NCBI RefSeq assembly: GCF_001488575.1
Contig: NZ_LN831302.1
Coordinates: 1,984,001 to 2,048,000 of the forward strand
Direction: 5' to 3'
From: Halobacterium hubeiense
Lineage (GTDB): Archaea; Halobacteriota; Halobacteria; Halobacteriales; Halobacteriaceae
DNA: 64,000 bases
The number at the start of each line of letters is the position of its first letter. Positions within the stretch are counted from its first letter, which is position 1. Under the pieces are notes generated by a model. The model was given only the letters and a program-made list of their open reading frames with translations, did not search any database and was not told the origin of the DNA. Below, piece after piece: positions 46,267-54,232 of this stretch. Position numbers and translations under genes: made by a program.

Positions 46267-47163
46267 TCAGTCTGTTCTCTCGGTCCGAGTGAGTCGCGCG
46301 ACGAACCCCGCGGCGAGCGGGTACGACCACGCGGTCCCGCGGGCGGCCTGCACCGCGGCGACGACGGCGAACGCGACAGTCACCGCCCAACTGAGCGCCG
46401 ACAGCGCGAACAGCGCGAGGCCCAGGAGGGCGACCGCGGTGGCGTACGGTTCGGGGACCAGCGGCCCGGAGACGGCGTAGCCGAGGACGTGGCCGTCGTC
46501 GGCGCCCGCGGCGAGCGTGAGCGTCGACGCGACGTTGAACGCCAGCACGGAGAGATACCAGTCGAGGGCGTGACCGGCGTTCGCTCGCGTGAACGACTGC
46601 TCGCTGGCGACGTACGCCAGCGCCGCGGCGACGGCGGCCGCGGCGAGACCGACCCTCGGGGAGCCCGAGAGCGCAATCGCGGCGCCGAACGCGGCGAGCA
46701 CGACGACGTGGACCGCGACGCCGGCGACGGACTGCTCGGCTCGGCCGTCGCTCGCGGCGGGCGTCTCGGCGGCCTCGGCGACGGCGTGCTCCGGGCTGTA
46801 GAGGGAGGCGACGCGAGCGCGCTTGAGGAGGTACGCGGCGCCGACCACACCGGTGAGAAGCGAGTGGACTGTCACGTACGCGGCCGCGACGAGGAGGACG
46901 CCGCCGCCGACCCAGAGCCGGCGGTCCGGCGACCACGGCGCGCCGCTGGCCGCGACGGCACCCGCGTCGACGTACAGCGCGGCGAAGAAGACCGGGACGA
47001 GCACGAACAGGAGCGCGCCGACGACCGCGACGCCCGCCAGCGACCACGGGCTCGCGAGCAGCGATTCTGGGGACGCGACCGCCAGCCACGTGGCCCACGC
47101 GAGGTGAACGAGCGTGATACCGGCGACGACGTACAACGACCGCGTAGTTTGCACGTGCGGCAC
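46267..47163 (-). CDS. Uncharacterised membrane protein with DUF4870-like C-terminus
   Basis: 298 aa from the GTG at 47163 (GTG at 47154 is possible). About eight hydrophobic segments. The segment ANAGHALDWYLSVLAFNVASTL is reminiscent of the Tic20/DUF4870 family (H-A-x-x-x-x-Q-x-F pattern partly kept). A linker near residue 110-130 is charged. No transport motif. Convergent with mptA. Confidence 0.6.
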   Translation of the reverse strand: MPHVQTTRSLYVVAGITLVHLAWATWLAVASPESLLASPWSLAGVAVVGALLFVLVPVFFAALYVDAGAVAASGAPWSPDRRLWVGGGVLLVAAAYVTVHSLLTGVVGAAYLLKRARVASLYSPEHAVAEAAETPAASDGRAEQSVAGVAVHVVVLAAFGAAIALSGSPRVGLAAAAVAAALAYVASEQSFTRANAGHALDWYLSVLAFNVASTLTLAAGADDGHVLGYAVSGPLVPEPYATAVALLGLALFALSALSWAVTVAFAVVAAVQAARGTAWSYPLAAGFVARLTRTERTD

Positions 47164-47228
47164 TCGTCAACAGTCACGGATACGTATTTCGTCTGTTACG
47201 CGAGCGGCGAAAAGAAACGGGGCGGCGG

Positions 47229-48029
47229 TCAGTCCAGCGTCGCGGCGTCGGTCCACGTCTCCGCAAACACCTCGTAGACGTCGGCGGCGAACGTGGAGTC
47301 GTGGAGGTCTATCATCGCGAACGACTCGTCGGGCTCGACGGGATTGGTCACTTCCAGACAGACTTCGGCGTCGTCGACGATGGTGACGTTGCCCTCGACG
47401 GTGGGACCGATGCGGACCTCGTAGCCGGGGTGTTCGGCGAGCACGGCGACGTAGCGCTCGTTGACCGCCTCCGGGATGTTCGAGGACAGCTCCTGTGAGA
47501 TGAGCACGGAGACGTCCACGCCGCGTTCGAGCGCGTCTTCGAGGTGGTCGACGATGCGGCTGGTGGTGTCCGCGACCTCGAAGCTCGTGGACTCGAAGCC
47601 CGCGACCAGCCGGACGGAGTCGTCGGCGGCGTCGATGCGCTCCAGCAGGAGGTCGAGCGAGTCGTCGGGGCCGAGCGCGGCCGTCCAGAACCCCTCCTCG
47701 GGCTCGGAGGGCGTGCGGAGGTCGGCTTCGAGCTCGTCGACGACGGCCTCGTACTGGTCGGCCTTCTCGCGGAGCTCGCGCTTGCGGTCCTCCAGCAGGC
47801 GGTCGAGGGCGGTGTCGGGCTCGACGGCGACGTACTTCTTCGGGCGGCTGGCGGCCTGACTGCGCACGAGGTGCTGTGACTCGATGCTCCCGAGCACGTC
47901 GTAGATGCGGCCCATCGGGACGCCGCTCTCCTCGGACAACTCCTTGGCGGTTGCCGGCCCGGTTCGGAGGAGCGCGCGGTACGCGCTGGCTTCGTACTCC
48001 GAGAGGCCGAGGTCCCTCAAGTCAGCCAT
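47229..48029 (-). CDS. TrmB-family transcriptional regulator
   Basis: 266 aa. N-terminal winged helix (LGLSEYEASAYRALLRTGPATAKELSEESGVPMGRIYDVLGSIE) for DNA binding, a coiled-coil linker (about 90-115: DRKRELREKADQYEAVVDELEADL), and a C-terminal TrmB effector domain with PLD-like look (VDVSVLISQELSSNIP...). TrmB regulators in haloarchaea respond to sugars and control sugar metabolism; the ligand of this one is unknown. Start ATG at 48029. Confidence 0.88.
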   Translation of the reverse strand: MADLRDLGLSEYEASAYRALLRTGPATAKELSEESGVPMGRIYDVLGSIESQHLVRSQAASRPKKYVAVEPDTALDRLLEDRKRELREKADQYEAVVDELEADLRTPSEPEEGFWTAALGPDDSLDLLLERIDAADDSVRLVAGFESTSFEVADTTSRIVDHLEDALERGVDVSVLISQELSSNIPEAVNERYVAVLAEHPGYEVRIGPTVEGNVTIVDDAEVCLEVTNPVEPDESFAMIDLHDSTFAADVYEVFAETWTDAATLD

Positions 48030-48087
48030 CTCGTCGTCGGTTCGAGAGCCGGCGTGAAAAACACTGCGCCAGTTTACGGGCGGACAG

Positions 48088-48183
48088 TCACTCGGGCGGG
48101 TCCGGCGGCCGCGCCTCGATGTACGGGAGTTCGTCGAGCAGTTCGTCGAGGGGGACCGTGGCGTCGGATTGCTCGCGAGCCAT
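48088..48183 (-). CDS. Possible small protein, 31 aa
   Basis: Starts MAREQSDATVPLDELLDE and continues to 31 residues, acidic with a Pro-rich tail, no helix for the membrane. The ATG at 48183 and stop at 48090 fill part of the 230-bp gap between TrmB and the thioredoxin-like gene. Codon GC3 resembles its neighbours, but no clear TATA box sits at the right distance, so this is a tentative call. Confidence 0.4.
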   Translation of the reverse strand: MAREQSDATVPLDELLDELPYIEARPPDPPE

Positions 48184-48259
48184 CACCAAAAGCAAGGGCG
48201 CGAACCACCTTGAAACCCGATTTAGAGGGGTTCAGTGGGTGGTGGTGGCCTCCCGAGCG

Positions 48260-49882
48260 CTATTGAGTGCTCGCGACGAGGTCCGCCAGCGCTTCCGGGG
48301 AGTCGACGGCGTCGCTGGTGCCGTCGGCTTCGACGAGCCACGCGGTCCCAGCCTCGCCGTCGGCGTTCGGGACGACGACCTTCTCGTGGTCGGCCATGCG
48401 GAGCGCGGCGCGGTGGAGGTCGCTACCGGCCTCGTCGGCGACTTCGACTACGAGCGGGTCACTGACGACGCGGGAGGCCGCGGTGCCGTACGCCGCGACC
48501 TGCGGCCCCATGCGCTCGGCGGCGCCCGCGAACGCGCCGACGGCGTCCGACGCGGCCTCGTGGTAGCGGGCGTCCCGCGTGAGGTAGTGGAGGTCCACGA
48601 GCGCGTCCGCCATCACGGCAGTGTCGTCGATTGGGCGGAGCGGCTGGTCGAGCAGGCCGGCGCCCTCCAGCGGGCCGTCGAGGAACGCGCCCGTCGCGTC
48701 CTGCAGGTCGTCGATGGTGGCGTCGGCGACGGTGACGGCGGTGTCGAGGTAGTCGCCGCCCAACACCTGCGCGGCCGTCGCGAACGCCTGCACGACGCGC
48801 GCGCGGTCCGCGAGCAAGCCCGTGGGGGCGTCCGGCTCGTCGAAGTGCCGGACGGTCGCGCCGTCCACGAGCGCCTCCCGGAGGTAGTCGAGCGTGCGCT
48901 CGGCGTACCGGGTCGCGGTGTCGTCGTCGGTGTACGCCGCGAACGACAGGAGGGCGTCCGCGGTGAGCGCGTTCACGTCCGCGTACGCCGTCTCGTCCAC
49001 GGGAGGTTCGGCGTGGCTCGCGCGCTCGTCGGCGGACTGCTCGAAGTACTCGCCGGCGGCCTGACTCCCGCCGAACGCCTCGCCCGTCCACAGCGTGCCC
49101 GTCGCGTAGTCGATGGTGTGCTCGGCGGGCTCGCGGTAGTCCTCGCTGCCCGTGTGCAGGTACGCCGACGCGAACGCCCGCAGGAGGCTGGCGTTCTCCG
49201 CGAGCACCTTCTCGCGCTGGGGGTCCGACCAGTCGCGGCCGTGCGCGAACCGGAAGAACCCGCCGTCCACGTCGTCCGCGAGGTTGCGTCGGACCGCATC
49301 GAGCGTGCGCAGCGCCTGGTCGCGCTCGCGCTTCAGCGCGAACTCGACTGTGGCGGGGAGCGGGAACTTCTCGTCGGTCCCCCAGCCGCCGTGCTCGCCG
49401 TCGAACTGCTCGCCGAGCTGGCCCGCGAGCAGGCGCTCGATGTCGGCGTTCACGGGGCCGACTGGCGGCTCGCCGCCGCGGAGTGCGCGCGGCTCGCTCC
49501 CCGCGTCCTCGCCCTTTTCGTCGTACGTCTCGCGGACGCGCTGGAGCACCTGCCGGAACCCCTCCGGTTCGAGGAACGTCGCGCCCGCAATGTGGTCGCC
49601 CGCGGGCGTCACGAACACCGTCGAGGGGAACCCGCCCATGTTGTACCGCTCCCGCACGCGCGGGTGGCGGTCGGCGTCCACGCGCACCGGCACGAAGTCG
49701 TCGTTGACGTTCGCGGCGATGCGCGGCTCCGCGTACGTGCGCTCGTCCATCTGCCGGCACCAGTCGCTCCACGACGCTACCAGCGACACCAGCAGCGGCA
49801 CGTCGCGGTCGGCGGCCTCCGCGAAGGCCTCCTCGCCCCACTCGCGCCACTCCACGCGCGTCGCGTCGGCGGACTCGTCCAT
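48260..49882 (-). CDS. Thioredoxin-domain protein, YyaL/DUF255 type
   Basis: 540 aa. N-terminal thioredoxin fold (about 1-125) followed by an (alpha/alpha)6 toroid like six-hairpin glycosidases (about 165-540), the layout of the YyaL/spermatogenesis-associated 20 family. Where that family has W-C-H-W-C, this protein has WSDWCRQMDE: only the second Cys remains, so dithiol redox chemistry is unlikely. Shorter than many relatives (about 700 aa). Function unknown; ATG at 49882. Confidence 0.8.
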   Translation of the reverse strand: MDESADATRVEWREWGEEAFAEAADRDVPLLVSLVASWSDWCRQMDERTYAEPRIAANVNDDFVPVRVDADRHPRVRERYNMGGFPSTVFVTPAGDHIAGATFLEPEGFRQVLQRVRETYDEKGEDAGSEPRALRGGEPPVGPVNADIERLLAGQLGEQFDGEHGGWGTDEKFPLPATVEFALKRERDQALRTLDAVRRNLADDVDGGFFRFAHGRDWSDPQREKVLAENASLLRAFASAYLHTGSEDYREPAEHTIDYATGTLWTGEAFGGSQAAGEYFEQSADERASHAEPPVDETAYADVNALTADALLSFAAYTDDDTATRYAERTLDYLREALVDGATVRHFDEPDAPTGLLADRARVVQAFATAAQVLGGDYLDTAVTVADATIDDLQDATGAFLDGPLEGAGLLDQPLRPIDDTAVMADALVDLHYLTRDARYHEAASDAVGAFAGAAERMGPQVAAYGTAASRVVSDPLVVEVADEAGSDLHRAALRMADHEKVVVPNADGEAGTAWLVEADGTSDAVDSPEALADLVASTQ

Positions 49883-49981
49883 ACGTTCGCTGCGCGGCGA
49901 ACCCGGGAAACCGTTTCGACACGGGCGAGCGCCGCCCCGCCCAACAGAAAGGCTATGAATCGCCGTCGGCTACCCCGGCGT

Positions 49982-50578
49982 ATGCCCCGAGTCCGGTGGC
50001 TGTTCCTCGCGCTGCTCGTCGTCCCGCTGGCGGACGCCCTCTTCCTGGTGTTCGTCGCGGGGCAGGTCGGCTGGCAGGTGACGGTCGCGCTCGTCGTCCT
50101 GACCGCCCTGCTCGGCACGCTGTTCGTGCGCGCGGAAGGCCGCCACACCCTCCGACGCATCCAGCGCGCGCTCGCGCAAAGGAAGACGCCGACCGACGAA
50201 CTCGTCGACGGCGGCCTGCTCATCGCCGCCGGCGCGTTCCTCCTCACGCCCGGCCTCCTGACGGACGCGCTGGGCTTCCTGCTGGTGTTCCCGCTGACGC
50301 GCCACCCGTTCCGGTACGCCGTCAAGGAGTGGGTCATCAAGCCCAAGCTCGACTCGAAGACCGGCGGGTTCGCCACCGGGAACGTCTACACGTTCGGCTT
50401 CCCCGGCGGCGACGACGGCGACGCCGGGCCGTTCGCCGGCGCGGGCGGCAACGGCGGCGGCGGTGGGCCGTTCGGCCCGGGCGCAGCGGGCGGCAGCGGC
50501 GACGACGACACCATCGACCTCGACGAGGACGCCTACGACGTGGAATTCGAGGACGGCGACGACGCCGACACCCGGTAA
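49982..50578 (+). CDS. fxsA: FxsA family membrane protein
   Basis: 198 aa from the ATG at 49982. FxsA/YtzA-like: four helices with the family core KTPTDELVDGGLLIAAGAFLLTPGLLTD (conserved D-G-x-L). The C-terminal ~80 residues are an unusual Gly/Asp-rich tail (GGNGGGGGPFGPG and acidic DDDTIDLDEDAYDVEFEDGDDADTR) typical of haloarchaea. The in-frame ATG at 49955 adds MNRRRLPRR; the AT-rich block at 49951-49960 fits as TATA for the later start, so that was chosen. Role unclear; in bacteria, suppression of phage exclusion is reported. Confidence 0.8.
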   Translation: MPRVRWLFLALLVVPLADALFLVFVAGQVGWQVTVALVVLTALLGTLFVRAEGRHTLRRIQRALAQRKTPTDELVDGGLLIAAGAFLLTPGLLTDALGFLLVFPLTRHPFRYAVKEWVIKPKLDSKTGGFATGNVYTFGFPGGDDGDAGPFAGAGGNGGGGGPFGPGAAGGSGDDDTIDLDEDAYDVEFEDGDDADTR

Positions 50579-50609
50579 CGCACGACGGCGCGCTGTAGAA
50601 AGGAAACCC

Positions 50610-50618
50610 TTAATTGTA
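50610..50618 (+). promoter_or_regulatory. TATA box of tRNA-Ile
   Basis: ttaattgta lies about 27-35 bases before the mature 5' end at 50645. It is the only clear box between the fxsA stop and the tRNA. Confidence 0.55.
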
Positions 50619-50644
50619 CCAGCGGCAAACGTCGGGATGCGTTC

Positions 50645-50718
50645 GGGCCAGTAGCTCAATTAGGTAGAGCGCCACTCTGATAAGGTGGAAGCTTCCGGTT
50701 CAAATCCGGACTGGCCCA
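50645..50718 (+). tRNA. tRNA-Ile (anticodon GAU)
   Basis: All four arms fold: acceptor GGGCCAG/CTGGCCC, D arm GCTC/GAGC, anticodon stem CCACT/GGTGG with loop CTGATAA (GAT at 34-36), T arm TCCGG/CCGGA with loop TTCAAAT, discriminator A. No intron. CCA is not encoded. Confidence 0.95.
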
Positions 50719-50800
50719 CTCCAATTCCTCCGCGATACCACCCGCGTAGGAGTGGCTGTTCTCCCGAACCGTTTTGCGCTCTGACCGCCACTACCCACGC

Positions 50801-51103
50801 ATGACCGACGACGTATCCGAGATCGTGGACGACCTCCACGAGCGGGCGGCGGCGTTGAGCGAGGACGACGCGGCGCTCGGGGAGCTGTTCACGCCGAACT
50901 TCATGCGGCGGCACACGGAGGCGGCGACGTTCCGGGGGTTCCTCGACGACAGCGAGTGGGAGGTGGCGACGCGGTCGGACTTCGCGGCCATCGACGAGGC
51001 GGCGTTCGACGAGTACGTCGCGGCGCGCACGTCGTTCGCCGACTGGGAGGCGATGCTCGGGCAGGCCAGCGAGGAGTGGATGGCGCGCCAGCTCGTCGAG
51101 TAG
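50801..51103 (+). CDS. Conserved hypothetical protein, 100 aa
   Basis: Acidic helical protein (MTDDVSEIVDDLHERAAALSEDDAALGELFTPNFMRR...). There is no membrane segment or metal motif. Starts at the ATG 50801 (a TTG-type frame at 50774 is the longer alternative). A run of five Ts at 51106-51110 directly follows the stop and could act as an intrinsic terminator. Function not recognised. Confidence 0.6.
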   Translation: MTDDVSEIVDDLHERAAALSEDDAALGELFTPNFMRRHTEAATFRGFLDDSEWEVATRSDFAAIDEAAFDEYVAARTSFADWEAMLGQASEEWMARQLVE

Positions 51104-51105
51104 GG

Positions 51106-51110
51106 TTTTT
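51106..51110 (+). terminator. T-run after the 100-aa gene
   Basis: gggttttt starts right after the TAG at 51101-51103. Archaeal RNA polymerase often stops at oligo-T of this length. Confidence 0.45.
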
Positions 51111-51210
51111 GCACGCGCTGCGACTGCGCGCCGCTTTGAGTAGGGGTGGGCGGGTACGGGAAGGTGGGCGCCGACCCCACCCCGGTGCCCGTTGGTCCCC
51201 TCCCCCGCTG

Positions 51211-51263
51211 GTCGTCGAGGCCGACTTCCCCCGAACGCCCCCACTTCGTTCGGCCTCGACGAC
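51211..51263. repeat. 14-bp perfect inverted repeat
   Basis: GTCGTCGAGGCCGA (51211-51224) pairs fully with TCGGCCTCGACGAC (51250-51263), loop 25 bases. Could be a transcript hairpin or a protein-binding site. Not a known terminator form because no T-run follows. Confidence 0.7.
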
Positions 51264-51434
51264 GCGGGTTACAGTGTCCCCGCTGGCGCGTCGCGACGCA
51301 CGTCGCAGCCAGCACCTTCGTTCCGTGAACGCCGCGTAGCCGTCGGCACGGGGAGTGTCCGGCGACGTGAGACCGCCCAGCGGTGCGAGCGCGGAACCGG
51401 GGCTTTGACGCGGCCGGAGCGCGAACCCCGGCGT

Positions 51435-51641
51435 ATGGATTCACGCGTGGCGCTCGGACTCGTCATCGCCGCGGGGGTCGTGCTCCCCGGGGTCGCGGAC
51501 TACTTCCTGCATCAGGCCGGCTTCGAGACGGCGGGCGCGGTCGTGTGGGGCGTCGGCTACGCGTCGATGGCGCTGGTCGTGTGGTACGGCTGGATTCGCC
51601 CGCTGGACCTCACCGGTCCGGGCGGCGGAACGGAACCTTAA
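51435..51641 (+). CDS. Uncharacterised membrane protein, 68 aa
   Basis: Two hydrophobic helices (about 5-24 and 31-50), a short Gly/Thr/Pro tail (LDLTGPGGGTEP). Start ATG at 51435. The stop TAA (51639-51641) overlaps the TATA box of the next gene. No family recognised. Confidence 0.6.
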   Translation: MDSRVALGLVIAAGVVLPGVADYFLHQAGFETAGAVVWGVGYASMALVVWYGWIRPLDLTGPGGGTEP

Positions 51642-51645
51642 AGGG
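51637..51645 (+). promoter_or_regulatory. TATA box of the 88-aa membrane protein
   Basis: ccttaaagg lies 27-35 bases before the ATG at 51672 and includes the stop codon of the gene before it. Confidence 0.6.
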
Positions 51646-51671
51646 GATTTCGCGGCGAAATCCAGCCAGCA

Positions 51672-51938
51672 ATGGCGTTCACACCGCTGCCCCTCGTCGA
51701 CGACTTCCTCGTGAGCTACCACGTCGGGCACGCGCTCCTCGTCCTGTTCGCGTTGTCCATCGTCGGCAGCATCCCACTCGGCTCCCGGAAGGTCGTGGCT
51801 CTGAACGCGTCGCTTTTCGGCGTCATCTTCTTCGTGACGCCCGCCTCCCAGCTCGGCGGCGACCCGTTCACGTACCGGTTCCTCGGCGTCGCGCTGCTCG
51901 TCGTCGCGCCGATTCTGTTCACGACCGCGCGCGAGTAG
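51672..51938 (+). CDS. Uncharacterised membrane protein, 88 aa
   Basis: Three hydrophobic segments (about 10-32, 41-60 and 66-86) with VTPASQLGGDPFTYRFLGVALL as the most distinctive part. Start ATG at 51672, promoted by the TATA box at 51637. Family not recognised. Confidence 0.65.
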   Translation: MAFTPLPLVDDFLVSYHVGHALLVLFALSIVGSIPLGSRKVVALNASLFGVIFFVTPASQLGGDPFTYRFLGVALLVVAPILFTTARE

Positions 51939-52008
51939 CCGCGGAACCACCGGCCGCGCCGCCGCCGGACGCCATCGGATTCTCTCTGCGCTCCCGCGCG
52001 AGCAGCTC

Positions 52009-53040
52009 CTACTCGCCGACGAGGTCGTCGTAGCGCGCGCCCGTCTGCTTCAGCGTTTCTTCAGAGTAGAGGCGCTCGTGGTCGAACGGCAGGTAGTCGG
52101 CGGCGAGTTCGTCGATTTTCTCGTCGACGGCGTCGCTCTCGCGGCCGTGAATCATCGTGAAGAGGTTGTACGGCCAGTCCTGTTCGGGGCGGCGCGGGCG
52201 GTGGTAGCAGAGCGTCACGTAGGGGAGCTGGCCGACCTCGACGCCGCGCTCGTCGAGTTCGTCGTCTGGGACGTCCCAGACGACCATGCAGTTGGCGTCG
52301 AAGCCGGTGACGACGTGGTTGACGACGCAGCCGACGCGCTTGATGCAGCCGTCCGCGAGCAGGCGCTCGGTGGCGTCGAGGACGTCTTCGACCGGCGCGC
52401 CGATGGCGTCCGCGACGTCCCGGTACGGCGTCCGCGACAGCGGGAAGCCGTCCTGAATCGCGAGCAGGAGGTCGGCGTCCAGCGTCGAGAGGTCGCCCGC
52501 CGCGCTCTCGCTGATGCGGGTCGCGGAGACGTCCGTGCTGTCGAGGCTCTCCCGAGCGAACCGGTCGCCGTTCACGACCGGGAACTCCAAGTCGATGTAG
52601 TAGTCGGTGAGCATCGGGAGGTTCAGCACCTCGCAGCCGGTCCGGGCCTCGATTTCCGCGAGAATCTCGTCGCGCTTCTCGCGGCTGCCGGCGGTGACGA
52701 CGAACCACTGGTTGTACGCGTGGGCGCGGCGGTAGTTGTGGTTGACCTGCCGGTAGCCGTTGATGACCTCCGCGACCTCGTCGTAACGGTCGGCTGGCGC
52801 GCGCACCGCGGCGAGCGTCGACGACCCGATGACCGGGGGGTTGAGGACGGCGCCGAACCGCCGGAAGACGCCGTCGTCGTAGAGGCGTTCGACGCGTTCG
52901 AGCGCGTCGGCTTCCGTGACGCCGAGGTCGTCGGCGACGGCTTCGAACGGGCGCTCCCGAATCGGGAACCCGCTCTGGTACTCGTCGATGAGGCGTGCGT
53001 CCACGTCGTCGACGCGTTCGCGCCAGTCGGCGGCAGCCAT
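52009..53040 (-). CDS. Siroheme decarboxylase, fused AhbA-AhbB type
   Basis: 343 aa, twice the size of a single AhbA or AhbB subunit. The two halves are homologous Lrp/AsnC-like units with winged helix plus RAM domain: DDVDARLIDEYQSGFPIRERPF opens the first, DLSTLDADLLLAIQDGFPLSRTPY the second. RRAHAYNQWFVVTAG (half 1) and YHRPRRPEQDWPYNLFTMIHG (half 2) are the signatures of siroheme decarboxylase, which makes 12,18-didecarboxysiroheme in the archaeal heme pathway. Often annotated as an AsnC regulator; the active-site-type motifs speak against that. ATG at 53040. Confidence 0.85.
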   Translation of the reverse strand: MAAADWRERVDDVDARLIDEYQSGFPIRERPFEAVADDLGVTEADALERVERLYDDGVFRRFGAVLNPPVIGSSTLAAVRAPADRYDEVAEVINGYRQVNHNYRRAHAYNQWFVVTAGSREKRDEILAEIEARTGCEVLNLPMLTDYYIDLEFPVVNGDRFARESLDSTDVSATRISESAAGDLSTLDADLLLAIQDGFPLSRTPYRDVADAIGAPVEDVLDATERLLADGCIKRVGCVVNHVVTGFDANCMVVWDVPDDELDERGVEVGQLPYVTLCYHRPRRPEQDWPYNLFTMIHGRESDAVDEKIDELAADYLPFDHERLYSEETLKQTGARYDDLVGE

Positions 53041-53134
53041 TACCCGTCGGTTGGCACTGCGTCGGCTACTGTTTACCGGTTCGCGGCCGCCGGAATCGGG
53101 TGGATTTACGCCGGTGGAGACGCAACGATTCGAC

Positions 53135-54193
53135 ATGAGCGATTCGCACGGCGAGTGGCCGCTGCAGCGCCTGATGACGGAAGTCGTCGGCTCCGGGCCG
53201 AAGTCCGCCGAGGACATGACCCGCGAGCAAGCGACGGAGGCCTTCGAGCGCATCCTCGACCTGACGCCCGACCAGACGACGCTGGGCGCGTTCTGGCTGG
53301 CGAACCGCTGGAAGCGCAACAACGGCGAGGAACTCGGCGCGTACGTGGACGTGATGCGCCGCGAGAGCGTCGTCGCCGCCGAGCCCGACGCCGACCCCGT
53401 GGACTGCGGCGCGAACTACGACGGGAAAGGCGACTCCGCAATCTTGGGCGTCGCCGCGGGCGTCGTCGCCGCGGCCGCCGGCACGCCGGTCGTCGTCCAC
53501 TCCGGCGACCGCGTCCCCACGCAGAAACAGGACGCCTACAAGCACGTCCTCGACGAACTCGGCGTGCGCACCGACCTCGAACCCGAGGAGTCCGCCGAGA
53601 TGGTCGACGAGCACGGCTTCGGCTTCTACTACCAGCCGAACTTCAACCCCGTCGTGGACGCGCTGTGGGACCGCCGCGACAACATGGGCGTGCGGACGTT
53701 CGTGAACACCGTCGAGACGCTCGCGAACCCCGCGAACGCCGACACCCACCTCGGCTCGTTCTACCATCTCGCGTTCGCGAAGAAGGTCGTCGAGACCGCC
53801 CGCGAGAGCGAGGACGTCGGCTTCGACCGCGTGCTGATGTTCCAGGGGATGGAGGGCTACGACGACGTCCGCCCCGGCTCCACGACGGTCGCGGAGTGGT
53901 CCGAGGGCGAGGAGCTGGAGGACTTCACCATCGAGACCGACGAGTACGGCATGGACATCGAGAGCGCGGACCTCGAAGTCGAGGACGTCGCCGCTGACTC
54001 CGCGGAAATCACGGCGGACGTGCTGGCGGGCGACCGCCGCGACCAGTTCGCGGACGCCGTGAAGCTCAACGCCGCGCTCCGCATGTACGCCGGCGAGGAC
54101 GTCGACTCCCTCGACGAGGGCATCGAGGCGGCCGAGGAAGTAATCACCAACGGCCGCGCGGAGAGCCTGCTCGCGGACCTCTGCTCGTTCTGA
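53135..54193 (+). CDS. Anthranilate phosphoribosyltransferase-like protein (TrpD family)
   Basis: 352 aa. Helical N-terminal domain (WPLQRLMTEVVGSGPKSAEDMTREQATEAF) and nucleoside-phosphorylase-III-type core. The PRPP loop normally GTGGD is changed to YDGKGDSAILGVA, and the KHGNR loop to VHSGDRVPTQKQDAY, so ordinary TrpD activity is doubtful. Closer to the TrpD2/YbiB side group (nucleic-acid binding in bacteria) or to an unknown transferase. Divergent from the siroheme decarboxylase with 94 bp between. No trp gene adjacent. Confidence 0.72.
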   Translation: MSDSHGEWPLQRLMTEVVGSGPKSAEDMTREQATEAFERILDLTPDQTTLGAFWLANRWKRNNGEELGAYVDVMRRESVVAAEPDADPVDCGANYDGKGDSAILGVAAGVVAAAAGTPVVVHSGDRVPTQKQDAYKHVLDELGVRTDLEPEESAEMVDEHGFGFYYQPNFNPVVDALWDRRDNMGVRTFVNTVETLANPANADTHLGSFYHLAFAKKVVETARESEDVGFDRVLMFQGMEGYDDVRPGSTTVAEWSEGEELEDFTIETDEYGMDIESADLEVEDVAADSAEITADVLAGDRRDQFADAVKLNAALRMYAGEDVDSLDEGIEAAEEVITNGRAESLLADLCSF

Positions 54194-54232
54194 GTAGGTA
54201 GCGTTATCCGGCGCGACGGCGTTCTCCGTGGT

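Larger units (their letters stand above)
51104..51434. other. 331-bp gene-free stretch with G-run and inverted repeat
   Basis: Holds a T-run (51106-51110), a G-quadruplex-compatible run (51143-51160) and a 14-bp perfect inverted repeat (51211-51224 against 51250-51263). The rest shows no start codon with a promoter and no tRNA. No gene was found. Confidence 0.65.

Noticed and set aside
47876-49950. Long plus-strand open frame running into the fxsA gene
   Set aside because: This part is antisense to the thioredoxin-domain protein and has no family-like motif. Only the end from 49955/49982 is real (FxsA).
52009-53040. Alternative reading as Lrp/AsnC transcriptional regulator
   Set aside because: Two complete halves with siroheme-decarboxylase signatures (YHRPRRPEQDWPYNLF) argue for the enzyme.
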